Positions 1 to 7,383 are shown, numbered from the stretch's first letter. The stretch: 16,292 nucleotides of DNA from RGIG995 sp045635765 (GCA_045635765.1 JAZTWH010000048.1:1-16292), one strand, 5' to 3'. Numbers and translations are program-made. Notes: generated by a model not told the origin, from the letters alone.

Positions 1-1
1 A

Positions 2-1135
2 TGTGTGATTGAAAACTGTCCCGACATCAGCGATACCCATACGGCACTGGAAATTCTGAATATGCTGGGTGCTCAGGTGAAGCACCGGGCAAATACCGTT
101 TGGGTTGATTGCCGCAATGTCATTGATTATGAGATCCCCGACGCTTTAATGCGAAAAATGCGGTCTTCCGTCATATTTTTGGGTGCACTGCTGGCCCGCC
201 ACGGGAAGGCGGTCATCTCATTCCCCGGCGGTTGTGAACTGGGCCCCCGTCCCATCGACCTCCATTTGGCCGCCTTGGAAAAAATGGGCGTAACCATTCA
301 GGAAGAATTCGGAAGTCTCTTTTGCAGTTGCAAAGAACTGCGGGGGTGTGAGATCCCTTTGGCCTTCCCCAGTGTGGGAGCCACGGAAAATATCATGCTC
401 GCCGCCGTCCGGGCAAAGGGAACCACCGTAATTACCAACGCCGCCCGGGAGCCGGAGATCGAGGACCTTCAAAATTTTCTCAACGAAATGGGTGCCTCGG
501 TTCATGGAGCCGGGTCCAGCACCGTCGTTATCCACGGTGTGGAATCCCTGACCGGATGCCGCCATCGGGTTATTCCCGACCGTATTGTGACTGCCACCTA
601 TCTTTGTGCCGTGGCCGCCACTCGGGGAAACGCCTTGCTTCGTAATACCTGCCCCCGTCACAATGCCGCATTGCTTTCCGCATTACGCCAGGCCGGATGC
701 GAAATTGAAGAAATGGGGGATTTGATCCGTATCGCCTGTAATACCCTCAAGGCGGCCCGTCGCATCCGCACCATGCCTTATCCCGGGTTCCCGACCGATG
801 CCCAGGCTCCGTTTATGGGCCTGATGTGCGTGGCAAAGGGTAGTACGGTGTTTGTGGAAACGATTTTTGAGAACCGTTATAAGCATATTGCCGAGCTTCA
901 ACGAATGGGTGCCAATATTACGCCCGAAGGCCGCGTCGCGGTGGTGGAAGGTGTGAAACGGCTTAAGGGTGCCCCCGTAAAGGCCACGGATCTTCGAGGC
1001 GGTGCCGCCTTGATGATCGGAGCATTGGCCGCAGAAGGGGTTACCGAAATCTCCGACATTTATCACATCGACCGGGGATATGAACGCCCGGAATTCGTAC
1101 TCTCCCAGTTGGGAGCCAATATCCAAAGAATCTGA
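2..1135 (+). CDS. murA: UDP-N-acetylglucosamine 1-carboxyvinyltransferase MurA (5' end outside window)
   Basis: MurA transfers enolpyruvate from phosphoenolpyruvate to UDP-GlcNAc, the first committed cytoplasmic step of peptidoglycan synthesis. The reading frame is open from base 2, and the first codons read CVIENCPDISD, which in MurA lies about 40 residues from the N terminus. The true start and the Lys/Asn substrate-binding pair near residue 22 are therefore off the window. The active-site loop FPGGCELGPRPIDLH is present with the PEP-reactive Cys (codon 233-235), the target of fosfomycin. FPTDAQAPF carries the catalytic Asp, and DLRGGAALM and YHIDRGYERPE near the end match the conserved C-terminal half. 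The frame is intact to TGA. The position just before ftsQ and ftsZ is the usual clostridial place for one murA copy. Many Bacillota carry a second copy elsewhere, so this could be MurA1 or MurA2. Confidence 0.97.
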   Translation, partial: CVIENCPDISDTHTALEILNMLGAQVKHRANTVWVDCRNVIDYEIPDALMRKMRSSVIFLGALLARHGKAVISFPGGCELGPRPIDLHLAALEKMGVTIQEEFGSLFCSCKELRGCEIPLAFPSVGATENIMLAAVRAKGTTVITNAAREPEIEDLQNFLNEMGASVHGAGSSTVVIHGVESLTGCRHRVIPDRIVTATYLCAVAATRGNALLRNTCPRHNAALLSALRQAGCEIEEMGDLIRIACNTLKAARRIRTMPYPGFPTDAQAPFMGLMCVAKGSTVFVETIFENRYKHIAELQRMGANITPEGRVAVVEGVKRLKGAPVKATDLRGGAALMIGALAAEGVTEISDIYHIDRGYERPEFVLSQLGANIQRI

Positions 1136-1152
1136 CCCCCGTTCTGCGGGGG
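1136..1152 (+). other. Short GC hairpin between murA and ftsQ
   Basis: Directly after the murA stop codon, CCCCCG and CGGGGG can pair around the loop TTCTG. No T-run follows, so this is not an intrinsic terminator. It ends immediately before the ftsQ ribosome site AGAAAGGA, so it could influence translation of ftsQ or mRNA stability. That role is inference only. Confidence 0.35.
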
Positions 1153-1167
1153 AGAAAGGACAAGTCC

Positions 1168-1965
1168 GTGAAAAGCGAAATGGAAAAACTTCGGCAAAAG
1201 CAACAGCTCCGCCGCCGAAAGCGAACGCTCCGAATCCTTGCCGTCTCTCCGCTGATTGCCTTTGTTTTCGTAGCGGCTCTGTCCCTTCTCACCCGGATCA
1301 ATACCGTCGTCGTCCGTAATTCCACTCCCTATTCTTCCATGGAAATCTCTCAGCATTTCTCCTTTTCCGTGGGGGACAGCCTCTTTACCGTGGACCGGGA
1401 CAAGCTGGCGGAAGAAATTACCGTTTCCTGCCCTTACGTCAAATCTGCCGAAGTAGCGTATCAGCTTCCCAACGATCTTCAGATTACCCTGACTCCCGCA
1501 ACGGTTGCCTTTTCCATCCGTACCGAGCAGGAGGTCCTGTTGGTGGACCGGGATTTTAAGGTTCTGGAGGTTGTGGACCGGCTGCCGGAACAGGTGGTGT
1601 CCGTGGACGGCTTGGACGTGCTTTCCTATACCGTCGGGAAACCTCTGGACGAAAAGGAAAATATTCAGGTCTCCATCGTCCGTGAATTGCTGTCAGAGCT
1701 TCATGCCCGGGGCTTGGATCAGGTGACGGCAAAGATCGACCTTTCCAAAAAGTATAACATTTCTTTGCAGATTTACGATGTGATTACCGTTTATTTGGGG
1801 AATTCCGAGGATTTTGATTCCAAGATGAATATGCTGGTCAAAATCCTGAATGAAAACGACGTCACCGTTCCTGCGGAGATCCGGGTCCGTAATCCTGCGG
1901 AAGGAAGATATTCCCGTTTGGATCCCCTCCCCGATACCTCCCAAGACTCCGATGTGGGGACGTAA
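1168..1965 (+). CDS. ftsQ: Cell division protein FtsQ/DivIB
   Basis: FtsQ/DivIB is a bitopic membrane protein that joins FtsL and FtsB/DivIC in the divisome and helps activate septal peptidoglycan synthesis. The 265-residue product begins with a basic cytoplasmic tail (about residues 1-24, rich in K/R/Q). One hydrophobic segment follows (about 25-42, LAVSPLIAFVFVAALSLL). The extracellular part starts TRINTVVVRN, as a POTRA domain should, and continues with a FtsQ-like beta region (SVGDSLFTVDRDKLAEEI; LPNDLQITLTPATVAFSIR). The C-terminal tail is acidic and Ser/Pro-rich. I chose the GTG start because AGAAAGGA lies about 10 nt upstream; the next ATG at 1180 would be about 20 nt from it. It follows murA by 32 nt and is probably cotranscribed with it. 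No ftsA lies between it and ftsZ. Confidence 0.9.
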   Translation: MKSEMEKLRQKQQLRRRKRTLRILAVSPLIAFVFVAALSLLTRINTVVVRNSTPYSSMEISQHFSFSVGDSLFTVDRDKLAEEITVSCPYVKSAEVAYQLPNDLQITLTPATVAFSIRTEQEVLLVDRDFKVLEVVDRLPEQVVSVDGLDVLSYTVGKPLDEKENIQVSIVRELLSELHARGLDQVTAKIDLSKKYNISLQIYDVITVYLGNSEDFDSKMNMLVKILNENDVTVPAEIRVRNPAEGRYSRLDPLPDTSQDSDVGT

Positions 1966-2041
1966 CATTTGCGGGAACGACAGAAAAACCGAAAATTCGT
2001 AAAATGTTCGGAATAATATCAAAAAAAAGACACTATAATAA

Positions 2042-2071
2042 CTTTTCTTTTGGTCAAAACTATGATATAAT
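2042..2071 (+). promoter_or_regulatory. Probable ftsZ promoter
   Basis: The 173-nt gap between ftsQ and ftsZ is A/T-rich and holds TGATATAAT (2063-2071), an extended -10 box with a perfect TATAAT at 2066-2071. The -35 region about 17-18 nt upstream (CTTTTC/TTTTCT) is weak, as is common for extended -10 promoters. A second TATAAT sits at 2034-2039 without a recognisable -35 box. The gap has no terminator, so ftsZ may also receive transcripts from murA-ftsQ. Confidence 0.55.
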
Positions 2072-2138
2072 ATTTAATATATAACATGCGACGCATTACA
2101 GAAACAGAAAACGATTCATCGAAAGGAAGTAATGAGAT

Positions 2139-3356
2139 ATGGCTTTCAGAAGCATTGAGGAACCCGAAGCATTGGTATCCATCAAAGTGATCGGCGTAGG
2201 TGGCGGCGGCGGAAATGCGGTCAACCGCATGATTCAGGACGACGTAAAGAGCGTTGATTTCGTAGTAGCAAATACGGACGCACAAGATTTGGAAGACTCC
2301 CTGGCATCCAATAAGATTCTTCTCGGTCAGAAAGTGACCAACGGCCGGGGTGCCGGTGCCAATCCCGAAGTGGGACGCCGTGCGGCAGATGACAGCCGGG
2401 AACAGATCTCCGAAGCCCTGAAGGGCGGAGAAATGGTCTTTATCACCGCAGGAATGGGCGGCGGAACCGGAACCGGGGCTGCTCCTCTTGTAGCTGAGAT
2501 CGCCAAGGAAATGGGTCTTTTGACCGTAGCCGTGGTGACCAAGCCCTTCGGATTTGAAGGAAATCTTAAGATGAAACGTGCCGAAAAGGGAATTGAGGAT
2601 CTCCGCAATCACGTGGACTCTCTGATCGTCATTCCCAACGAACGGCTGAAATACGTGGCCGATGATCGAATCTCTCTGGTGAATGCTTTTGCAATGGCAG
2701 ACAGCGTTTTGAAGCAGGGCGTTCAGTCCATCTCTGACTTGATTCAGGGTCGTGGAATTCTGAACCTGGACTTCGCCGACGTTTGTGCGATTATGAAGGA
2801 TGCGGGCTATGCCCATATGTGCGTTGCCCACGCCAAGGGGAAGGACAAAGCGGAAGAAGCCGCCCGTAAAGCCATTGTTTCTCCCTTGTTGGAAACCTCC
2901 GTTTCCGGTGCAAAGGGAATTATCATCAACTTTACCGCCGATCCCGAGGTCGCGTTGGATGATATTTACCGTGCTGCCGATATCATCCGGGAAGAGGCTG
3001 ACCCCGATGCCAACATTATCTGGGGTGTGGAGTTGGACGACGAATTGGAAGACGAGCTTCGCATTACCATCATTGCCACCGGCTTTGATGAGCCTCAGAA
3101 TGCCGCCCTTCCCAAGGCGACCAAGAATCTCTCCACCTCCGGCTATTCCTTTAAGGCCTACGATTCCGTAACCAAGCCTGTGGCTCCCGCGGAACCCGTT
3201 GTGGAAAAGACTCCCGCCGTGGATACTGCGGCTCTCTTTGAAGGCCTCACCGTTTCTTCTCCGGACAGCCCTGCCGCTCCTTCTTCTGATGCTTCCGAGG
3301 AAGATTCCGATGAAGATTTCATGAGACTTCTCAATGAAATTACCAAAGGAAAATAA
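2139..3356 (+). CDS. ftsZ: Cell division GTPase FtsZ
   Basis: FtsZ is the tubulin-like GTPase that polymerises into the Z-ring at midcell. In the 405-residue product the nucleotide-binding region has GVGGGGGNAVNRM (about residues 20-32), the tubulin signature GGGTGTGAAP (about 107-116) and the T7 synergy loop NLDFADVCAIMKDAG, which completes the GTPase site of the neighbouring subunit. The globular core ends near LRITIIATGF. A flexible linker rich in Pro, Ala, Ser, Asp and Glu follows. The last residues are DEDFMRLLNEITKGK instead of the usual (D)IPxFLR-type peptide that binds FtsA, SepF and other partners. AAAGGAAG at 2122-2129 sits 9 nt before the ATG. A clear terminator follows, so ftsZ ends its transcription unit. 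Confidence 0.98.
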   Translation: MAFRSIEEPEALVSIKVIGVGGGGGNAVNRMIQDDVKSVDFVVANTDAQDLEDSLASNKILLGQKVTNGRGAGANPEVGRRAADDSREQISEALKGGEMVFITAGMGGGTGTGAAPLVAEIAKEMGLLTVAVVTKPFGFEGNLKMKRAEKGIEDLRNHVDSLIVIPNERLKYVADDRISLVNAFAMADSVLKQGVQSISDLIQGRGILNLDFADVCAIMKDAGYAHMCVAHAKGKDKAEEAARKAIVSPLLETSVSGAKGIIINFTADPEVALDDIYRAADIIREEADPDANIIWGVELDDELEDELRITIIATGFDEPQNAALPKATKNLSTSGYSFKAYDSVTKPVAPAEPVVEKTPAVDTAALFEGLTVSSPDSPAAPSSDASEEDSDEDFMRLLNEITKGK

Positions 3357-3368
3357 ATAAAATCATTT

Positions 3369-3402
3369 CGGTGCAACCTCTACGGGGGTTGCACCGTTTT
3401 TC
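3369..3402 (+). terminator. Intrinsic terminator of ftsZ
   Basis: A perfect 10-bp stem CGGTGCAACC / GGTTGCACCG closes an 8-nt loop and is followed directly by TTTTT. It begins 12 nt after the ftsZ stop codon. Confidence 0.93.
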
Positions 3403-3428
3403 TGTTTCATTAAATTTTCAAATCAAGG

Positions 3429-3454
3429 TTGACAGATAACTTGACAGATGTCAA
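3429..3454 (+). promoter_or_regulatory. Putative NiaR operator overlapping the nadA -35 box
   Basis: TTGACAGATGTCAA (3441-3454) is a perfect inverted repeat with arms TTGACA/TGTCAA around a 2-nt centre. Its left half is the -35 box itself. A direct partial copy, TTGACAGATAAC (3429-3440), sits immediately upstream, so TTGACAGAT occurs twice at a 12-nt period. A dimeric repressor bound here would block RNA polymerase. The operon ends with a NiaR gene, the obvious candidate ligand. Assignment to NiaR is inference from context, because I did not compare with a curated motif. Confidence 0.6.
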
Positions 3455-3469
3455 CATTTATGGTATACT
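3441..3469 (+). promoter_or_regulatory. Promoter of the nadA-nadB-nadC-niaR operon
   Basis: TTGACA (3441-3446) matches the -35 consensus exactly. A 17-nt spacer separates it from TATACT (3464-3469), one base from the -10 consensus. Transcription should start about 3476, some 35 nt before the nadA ATG. The -35 box is embedded in a palindrome, which fits a repressible promoter. Confidence 0.88.
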
Positions 3470-3511
3470 ATACGGGTGCGTTTAAAGATATATAATAAGG
3501 AAAAACAGATT

Positions 3512-4411
3512 ATGAAACATCGCATCCAATCATTGAAGCAACAAAAGAATGCTGTGATCCTCGCCCACTATTACGCCCCAGCCGAAGTGCAACAGGTTGC
3601 GGACTACGTGGGAGATTCCTTTTATCTTGCAAAGGTTGCCAAGGAGAGTCCCGCCGAAATCATCGTATTTTGCGGAGTCTCCTTTATGGGCGAAAGTGCA
3701 AAAATCCTGAACCCCGGGAAAAAAGTGCTGATGCCCGATCCCTCTGCCGATTGCCCCATGGCCCACATGGTTGCACCCGGCAAAATTGAGCAAATGCGTA
3801 AGGCCTACGACGATTTGGCCGTGGTTTGTTATATCAATTCCACCGCCGAGCTGAAGTGCCAAAGTGACGTATGCGTTACTTCCTCCAACGCAGTAAAAAT
3901 CGTCCGCAATCTGCCCAATAAGAATATTTTCTTTATCCCCGACCGCAATTTGGGCCGCTATGTAGCGGAACAGGTCCCGGAAAAGAATATCATTCTCAAC
4001 GACGGATGCTGCCCCATTCATGCCAAAATTACTGCGGAGCAAGTGCAAGCCCTCAAGACCGCCCATCCTGCCGCTAAGGTCTTGACCCACCCGGAGTGTG
4101 AGCCCGCCGTGGCCCGGTTGTCCGACGTTCTCGGCAGTACCGCAGAAATTATTGATTACGCAAAGAGCCACCCCAACCGGGAGTTTATCATCGGTACCGA
4201 AGAGGGCGTTTTGTATCGGCTGCAGAGCGACAGTCCGGAGAAAAGGTTCTATTTTCCCTCTCCCTGTCCCTGCTGTGTCGATATGAAGCGAAATACGTTG
4301 GAATCCCTCTGCTCCGTGCTGGAATTGGAGGACCGGGAAATCTTGCTCCCCGACGCCGTCATCCGGGATGCGTTGGTCCCGCTGAACCGTATGCTGGAGC
4401 TTGCAAAGTAA
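3512..4411 (+). CDS. nadA: Quinolinate synthase NadA
   Basis: NadA is the [4Fe-4S] enzyme that condenses iminoaspartate (from NadB) with dihydroxyacetone phosphate to quinolinate in de novo NAD synthesis. The product has 299 residues, the compact length typical of the family. It opens with AVILAHYYAPAEVQQVADYVGDS, which carries the substrate-binding HYY region. The three cluster cysteines are visible by context at about residues 81 (ADCPMAHM), 167 (NDGCCPIH) and 255 (CCVDMK). Other family blocks are CYINSTAELK, VTSSNA and HPEC. I chose the ATG at 3512, which has AAGGA 10 nt upstream; a GTG in frame at 3476 lies at the predicted transcription start and has no ribosome site. The TAA stop overlaps the nadB ribosome site, which suggests coupled translation. 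Confidence 0.97.
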   Translation: MKHRIQSLKQQKNAVILAHYYAPAEVQQVADYVGDSFYLAKVAKESPAEIIVFCGVSFMGESAKILNPGKKVLMPDPSADCPMAHMVAPGKIEQMRKAYDDLAVVCYINSTAELKCQSDVCVTSSNAVKIVRNLPNKNIFFIPDRNLGRYVAEQVPEKNIILNDGCCPIHAKITAEQVQALKTAHPAAKVLTHPECEPAVARLSDVLGSTAEIIDYAKSHPNREFIIGTEEGVLYRLQSDSPEKRFYFPSPCPCCVDMKRNTLESLCSVLELEDREILLPDAVIRDALVPLNRMLELAK

Positions 4412-4421
4412 GGAACGAATT

Positions 4422-5696
4422 ATGATTGCTGATATTTTAATCGTGGGCTGCGGTGTTGCGGGCCTTTACTGTGCCCTTAACCTTCCCCCGGAAAAAAACA
4501 TCGTTATTGTGACCAAGAATAAGGCTTGCAGAAGCGATTCCTTCCTGGCTCAGGGCGGAATCTGCGTCCTCCGGGACGAAGGGGACTATAAACCCTTTTA
4601 TGACGACACCATGAGAGCCGGCCACTATGAAAATAACCCCGATTCGGTGGATATTATGATTCGGTCCTCTCAGCAGGTCATTGAAGACCTGGTTTCTTTC
4701 GGAGTTCGGTTTGAGAAAAACGGTTCGGAGTTTACTTATACCAGAGAAGGGGCCCATTCCAAGCCCAGAATTTTGTTCCATGAGGACGAGACGGGAAAGG
4801 AGATTACCTCCCATCTTCTGGAGACCGCCCGAAGCCGTCCCAATATTACCCTCATCGAGAATTTTACCATGGTCGATCTGATCTGCGAAGGGAACACCTG
4901 CGGCGGGATCATCGGCCGGGACGCAGAGGGAACCTATCAGCCCATTACCGCCGATTACACCGTCTTGGCTACCGGTGGCATCGGGGGACTGTTTAAGCAC
5001 TCCACCAACTACCGGCACCTTACGGGGGATGCGTTGGCTTTGGCGTTAAAATATAACGTCAAAATGCGGAATCTGGATTATATACAGATCCATCCCACCA
5101 CCCTCTACAGCAAAAAGCACGGTCGGGAATTTCTAATCTCCGAATCCGTTCGGGGGGAGGGTGCCATTCTTCTGAATTCCAAAGGAGAACGCTTCGTTGA
5201 TGAGCTTCAGCCCCGGGACGTGGTTGCCAACGCCATCTTCGACGAGATGAAAAAGGAAGGCACGGAGCACGTCTGGCTTTCCATGGAATCCATTCCCGAA
5301 GAGGAAATCCGAGCCCATTTTCCCAACATCTATCAGCATTGCCTCGACGAAGGATATGACGTGACCAAGCAGCCCATCCCTGTGGTCCCTTCCCAGCACT
5401 ATTTTATGGGCGGAATCGACGTGGATCGGAACAGTAAAACCTCCATGGACCGGCTCTATGCCGTGGGTGAGACGGCCTGCAACGGCGTGCACGGACGCAA
5501 CCGCCTTGCCAGCAATTCTTTGTTGGAAAGCCTGGTCTTTGCGAAGCGGGCCGCCAATCATTTGATGACCGATTATACCGTTCCCGATCTCCCTGTGGAT
5601 ATCACCGTCCACCCGGAGCAGTACGTAAATTACGAAGAACAATACAAACAAGCCGTTTTGGCCGCCATCGAAAGGGAGAAAGAAAGCCATGAATAA
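4422..5696 (+). CDS. nadB: L-aspartate oxidase NadB (short form)
   Basis: NadB is a FAD enzyme of the succinate dehydrogenase/fumarate reductase flavoprotein family. It oxidises L-aspartate to iminoaspartate, the unstable substrate of NadA. The 424-residue product shows the dinucleotide motif GCGVAG (residues 9-14), SFLAQGG, IQIHPTTL, LISESVRGEGA, the catalytic-arginine block RDVVANAIF, HYFMGGI, and the FAD-binding C-terminal block GETACNGVHGRNRLASNSLLE. It is about 110 residues shorter than the E. coli and Bacillus enzymes, ending soon after the FAD block without most of the C-terminal helical domain. The end is a normal stop overlapping nadC, so I see no truncating mutation. AAGGA at 4410-4414 places the start at ATG 4422. 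The alternative TTG at 4401 is inside nadA and lacks a ribosome site. Confidence 0.95.
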   Translation: MIADILIVGCGVAGLYCALNLPPEKNIVIVTKNKACRSDSFLAQGGICVLRDEGDYKPFYDDTMRAGHYENNPDSVDIMIRSSQQVIEDLVSFGVRFEKNGSEFTYTREGAHSKPRILFHEDETGKEITSHLLETARSRPNITLIENFTMVDLICEGNTCGGIIGRDAEGTYQPITADYTVLATGGIGGLFKHSTNYRHLTGDALALALKYNVKMRNLDYIQIHPTTLYSKKHGREFLISESVRGEGAILLNSKGERFVDELQPRDVVANAIFDEMKKEGTEHVWLSMESIPEEEIRAHFPNIYQHCLDEGYDVTKQPIPVVPSQHYFMGGIDVDRNSKTSMDRLYAVGETACNGVHGRNRLASNSLLESLVFAKRAANHLMTDYTVPDLPVDITVHPEQYVNYEEQYKQAVLAAIEREKESHE

Positions 5697-6543
5697 CGTT
5701 ACCATGAAAATGAATGTGGACCGATTGCTTCTCAGTGCTCTGCAGGAGGACATCACCAGTGAAGATATTACCACCAATTCCGTAATGCCCCGGTATCAGC
5801 TGGGTGAGGTGGAATTGATCTGCAAGCAGGACGGAGTCATTGCCGGCTTGGGCGTGTTTCGGAGGGTCTTTGAGCTTTTAGACGATTCTACCCAGATCAC
5901 GTTTACCTGCAAAGATGGCGACACCGTGAAAAACGGCCAAAAAATCGGTCTTATTCGGGGGGATATCCGAGTCCTTCTCTCGGGAGAACGGACGGCGTTA
6001 AACTATCTCCAGCGGATGAGTGGGATCGCCACCTATACCCGCAGTATCGCAGACCTTCTCGCCGGAAGCAAGACCAAGCTTCTGGATACCCGCAAAACCA
6101 CCCCCAATATGCGCGTTTTTGAAAAGTATGCCGTCAAAGTGGGCGGTGGATGCAATCACCGCTACAACTTAAGTGACGGAATTTTACTCAAGGACAATCA
6201 TATCGGTGCCGCCGGCGGAGTGAAGCAGGCCATCCGGATGGCCAAGGAATACGCCCCCTTTGTCCGTAAAATCGAAGTGGAAGTAGAAAATCTCTCCATG
6301 CTCCGGGAGGCTCTGGAGGCAGGGGCTGATATTATTATGCTGGACAATATGTCCGTGGAAGAAATGAGAGAAGCCGTCCGCCTCGCTTCGGGAAAAGCGG
6401 AAACCGAATGTAGCGGGAACGTCACCCTGGAAAACGTTGCAAAATTGGTGGATGTGGGCGTGGATTATATCTCCAGCGGTGCTTTGACCCATTCCGCACC
6501 CATTTTGGATCTTTCGCTGAAAAATCTTCACCCCGTATCTTGA
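5689..6543 (+). CDS. nadC: Nicotinate-nucleotide pyrophosphorylase (carboxylating) NadC
   Basis: NadC (quinolinate phosphoribosyltransferase) converts quinolinate and PRPP to nicotinate mononucleotide and CO2, where the de novo branch joins salvage. The product has 284 residues, the normal length. Motifs include LSGERTALNYLQRMSGIAT, the PRPP/quinolinate-binding run DTRKTTPNMRVFEKYAVKVG, NHRYNLSDGILLKDNHI, EVEVENL and DIIMLDNM, then the C-terminal VDYISSGALTHS typical of the alpha/beta barrel. The ATG overlaps the end of nadB by 8 nt and has AAAGGGAG about 10 nt upstream, so nadB and nadC are translationally coupled. Confidence 0.97.
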   Translation: MNNVTMKMNVDRLLLSALQEDITSEDITTNSVMPRYQLGEVELICKQDGVIAGLGVFRRVFELLDDSTQITFTCKDGDTVKNGQKIGLIRGDIRVLLSGERTALNYLQRMSGIATYTRSIADLLAGSKTKLLDTRKTTPNMRVFEKYAVKVGGGCNHRYNLSDGILLKDNHIGAAGGVKQAIRMAKEYAPFVRKIEVEVENLSMLREALEAGADIIMLDNMSVEEMREAVRLASGKAETECSGNVTLENVAKLVDVGVDYISSGALTHSAPILDLSLKNLHPVS

Positions 6544-6552
6544 GGAATGCCT

Positions 6553-7083
6553 ATGAATCCCCAAGAACGCAGAAGGGGGATCGTCTCCTGCCTGCTGTCT
6601 TCCCAAAGGCCCCTTTCCGGCGGGGAGTTGGCAAAGCGATTCGGTGTTTCCCGGCAGATCATCGTATCCGATATTGGGGCTCTGCGGGCTTCCGGGACCA
6701 AGATCTGCTCCCGACATCGGGGATACACGTTGGAACGGGACACCTTTTCCCACATTACGAAGCGGATCCGCTGCCGCCATGGACAGGACCGGGTCCGGGA
6801 GGAGTTTTATGCGGTGGTAGACCACGGCGGAACCGTCCTTGACGTTACTGTGAATCACCCCATGTACGGTGAAATTTCCGTCCCCCTTTCCATCGCAACC
6901 AGGCAAGATGCAGATGAGTTTGTGAAAACCGTTGCCACCTCCGATTTTTCCCCCCTTTCCAATCTTACGGGCGGCGTCCATATGCACACTCTGTTGTTGG
7001 ATTCCCAAAATACCTACGACCGCATTTGCCGAGCCTTGACCGGGCTTGGGATGTTAATTGACGTTGAAGGAAATGAATCGTAA
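6553..7083 (+). CDS. niaR: Niacin-responsive NAD repressor NiaR (HTH_11 plus 3H domain)
   Basis: NiaR (YrxA) represses NAD synthesis and niacin uptake genes in Bacillota and Thermotogota when nicotinate is available. The 176-residue product has an N-terminal winged helix (about residues 5-60, with LSGGELAKRFGVSRQIIVSDI as the recognition helix-turn-helix). A 3H domain follows (about 75-172), named for conserved histidines in VVDHGG, VNHPMYG and GGVHMH. His76, Glu84, His143 and His145 have the same relative spacing as the four metal ligands I recall for the Thermotoga homologue TM1602 (79, 87, 146, 148). It starts 9 nt after the nadC stop. GAGGA at 6542-6546 is 6 nt from ATG 6553 but touches the alternative ATG at 6547, so the later start is preferred. 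Being last in the operon it probably controls itself through the nadA operator. Confidence 0.93.
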   Translation: MNPQERRRGIVSCLLSSQRPLSGGELAKRFGVSRQIIVSDIGALRASGTKICSRHRGYTLERDTFSHITKRIRCRHGQDRVREEFYAVVDHGGTVLDVTVNHPMYGEISVPLSIATRQDADEFVKTVATSDFSPLSNLTGGVHMHTLLLDSQNTYDRICRALTGLGMLIDVEGNES

Positions 7084-7374
7084 TACGAGACAGTTATTTT
7101 AGGGACAGACCCGCGGACCTCCTGCGACGATGCCGTGGCCCTTCGGCTCCTCGCCTCTGCAGAGCAACCTGTGAAGCTTGTGGAAATCGGCTATCGCCAG
7201 GCCCTTTCCGGACAGCAAGGGAGTCGATCTCAATTTCTACCAAATGACCGATCCGAAGTTGCACTTGACGTTTTTGACCGACTTTGTCCCGTCCCCAAAT
7301 CACTTTTTGCCCACCCTCAAAGCCTTCACAAATACGTTGCAGAATCCGGCTGAAGGAAGACTACGAACGAAAAA
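7073..7374 (+). pseudogene. Decayed nucleoside-hydrolase-like gene remnant
   Basis: Directly after niaR, an ATG at 7073 starts MNRNTR and then meets a TAG at 7100. Shifted by one base, the frame running from 7084 reads TVILGTDPRTSCDDAVALRL, which resembles the N-terminal calcium/ribose-binding segment of nucleoside hydrolases (TD..x..DDAxAL). This frame continues to a TGA at 7351-7353 but becomes low in plausibility after about 7200. From about 7213 another frame reads VDLNFYQMTDPKLHLTFLTD and PSPNHFLPTLKAF, which looks like real protein. A functional family member has about 310 residues and this stretch could encode about 100. I therefore read it as a former fifth operon gene with a frameshift near 7088-7096 and an internal deletion. 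The family call is tentative; the broken state is more certain. A sequencing error could explain one frameshift but not the missing length. Confidence 0.5.
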
Positions 7375-7383
7375 TAATAAGAC

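Noticed and set aside
1964..2008. AACATTT / AAATGTT inverted repeat after ftsQ as a terminator
   Set aside because: The stem is only 7 A/T-rich pairs with a 31-nt loop and no T-run.
2034..2039. First TATAAT in the ftsQ-ftsZ gap as the main promoter
   Set aside because: There is no -35-like box at 16-18 nt and no TG extension; the downstream TGATATAAT is better.
2019..2831. 270-codon open frame on the minus strand opposite ftsZ
   Set aside because: It is antisense to a canonical FtsZ, has no recognisable domain, and arises from codon bias of the real gene.
3476..3511. Upstream GTG start for nadA
   Set aside because: It falls at the predicted transcription start, has no ribosome site, and ATG 3512 matches the family N terminus.
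6540..6842. 100-codon plus-strand open frame overlapping nadC end and niaR
   Set aside because: It is in a different frame from the well-supported NiaR and has no family features.
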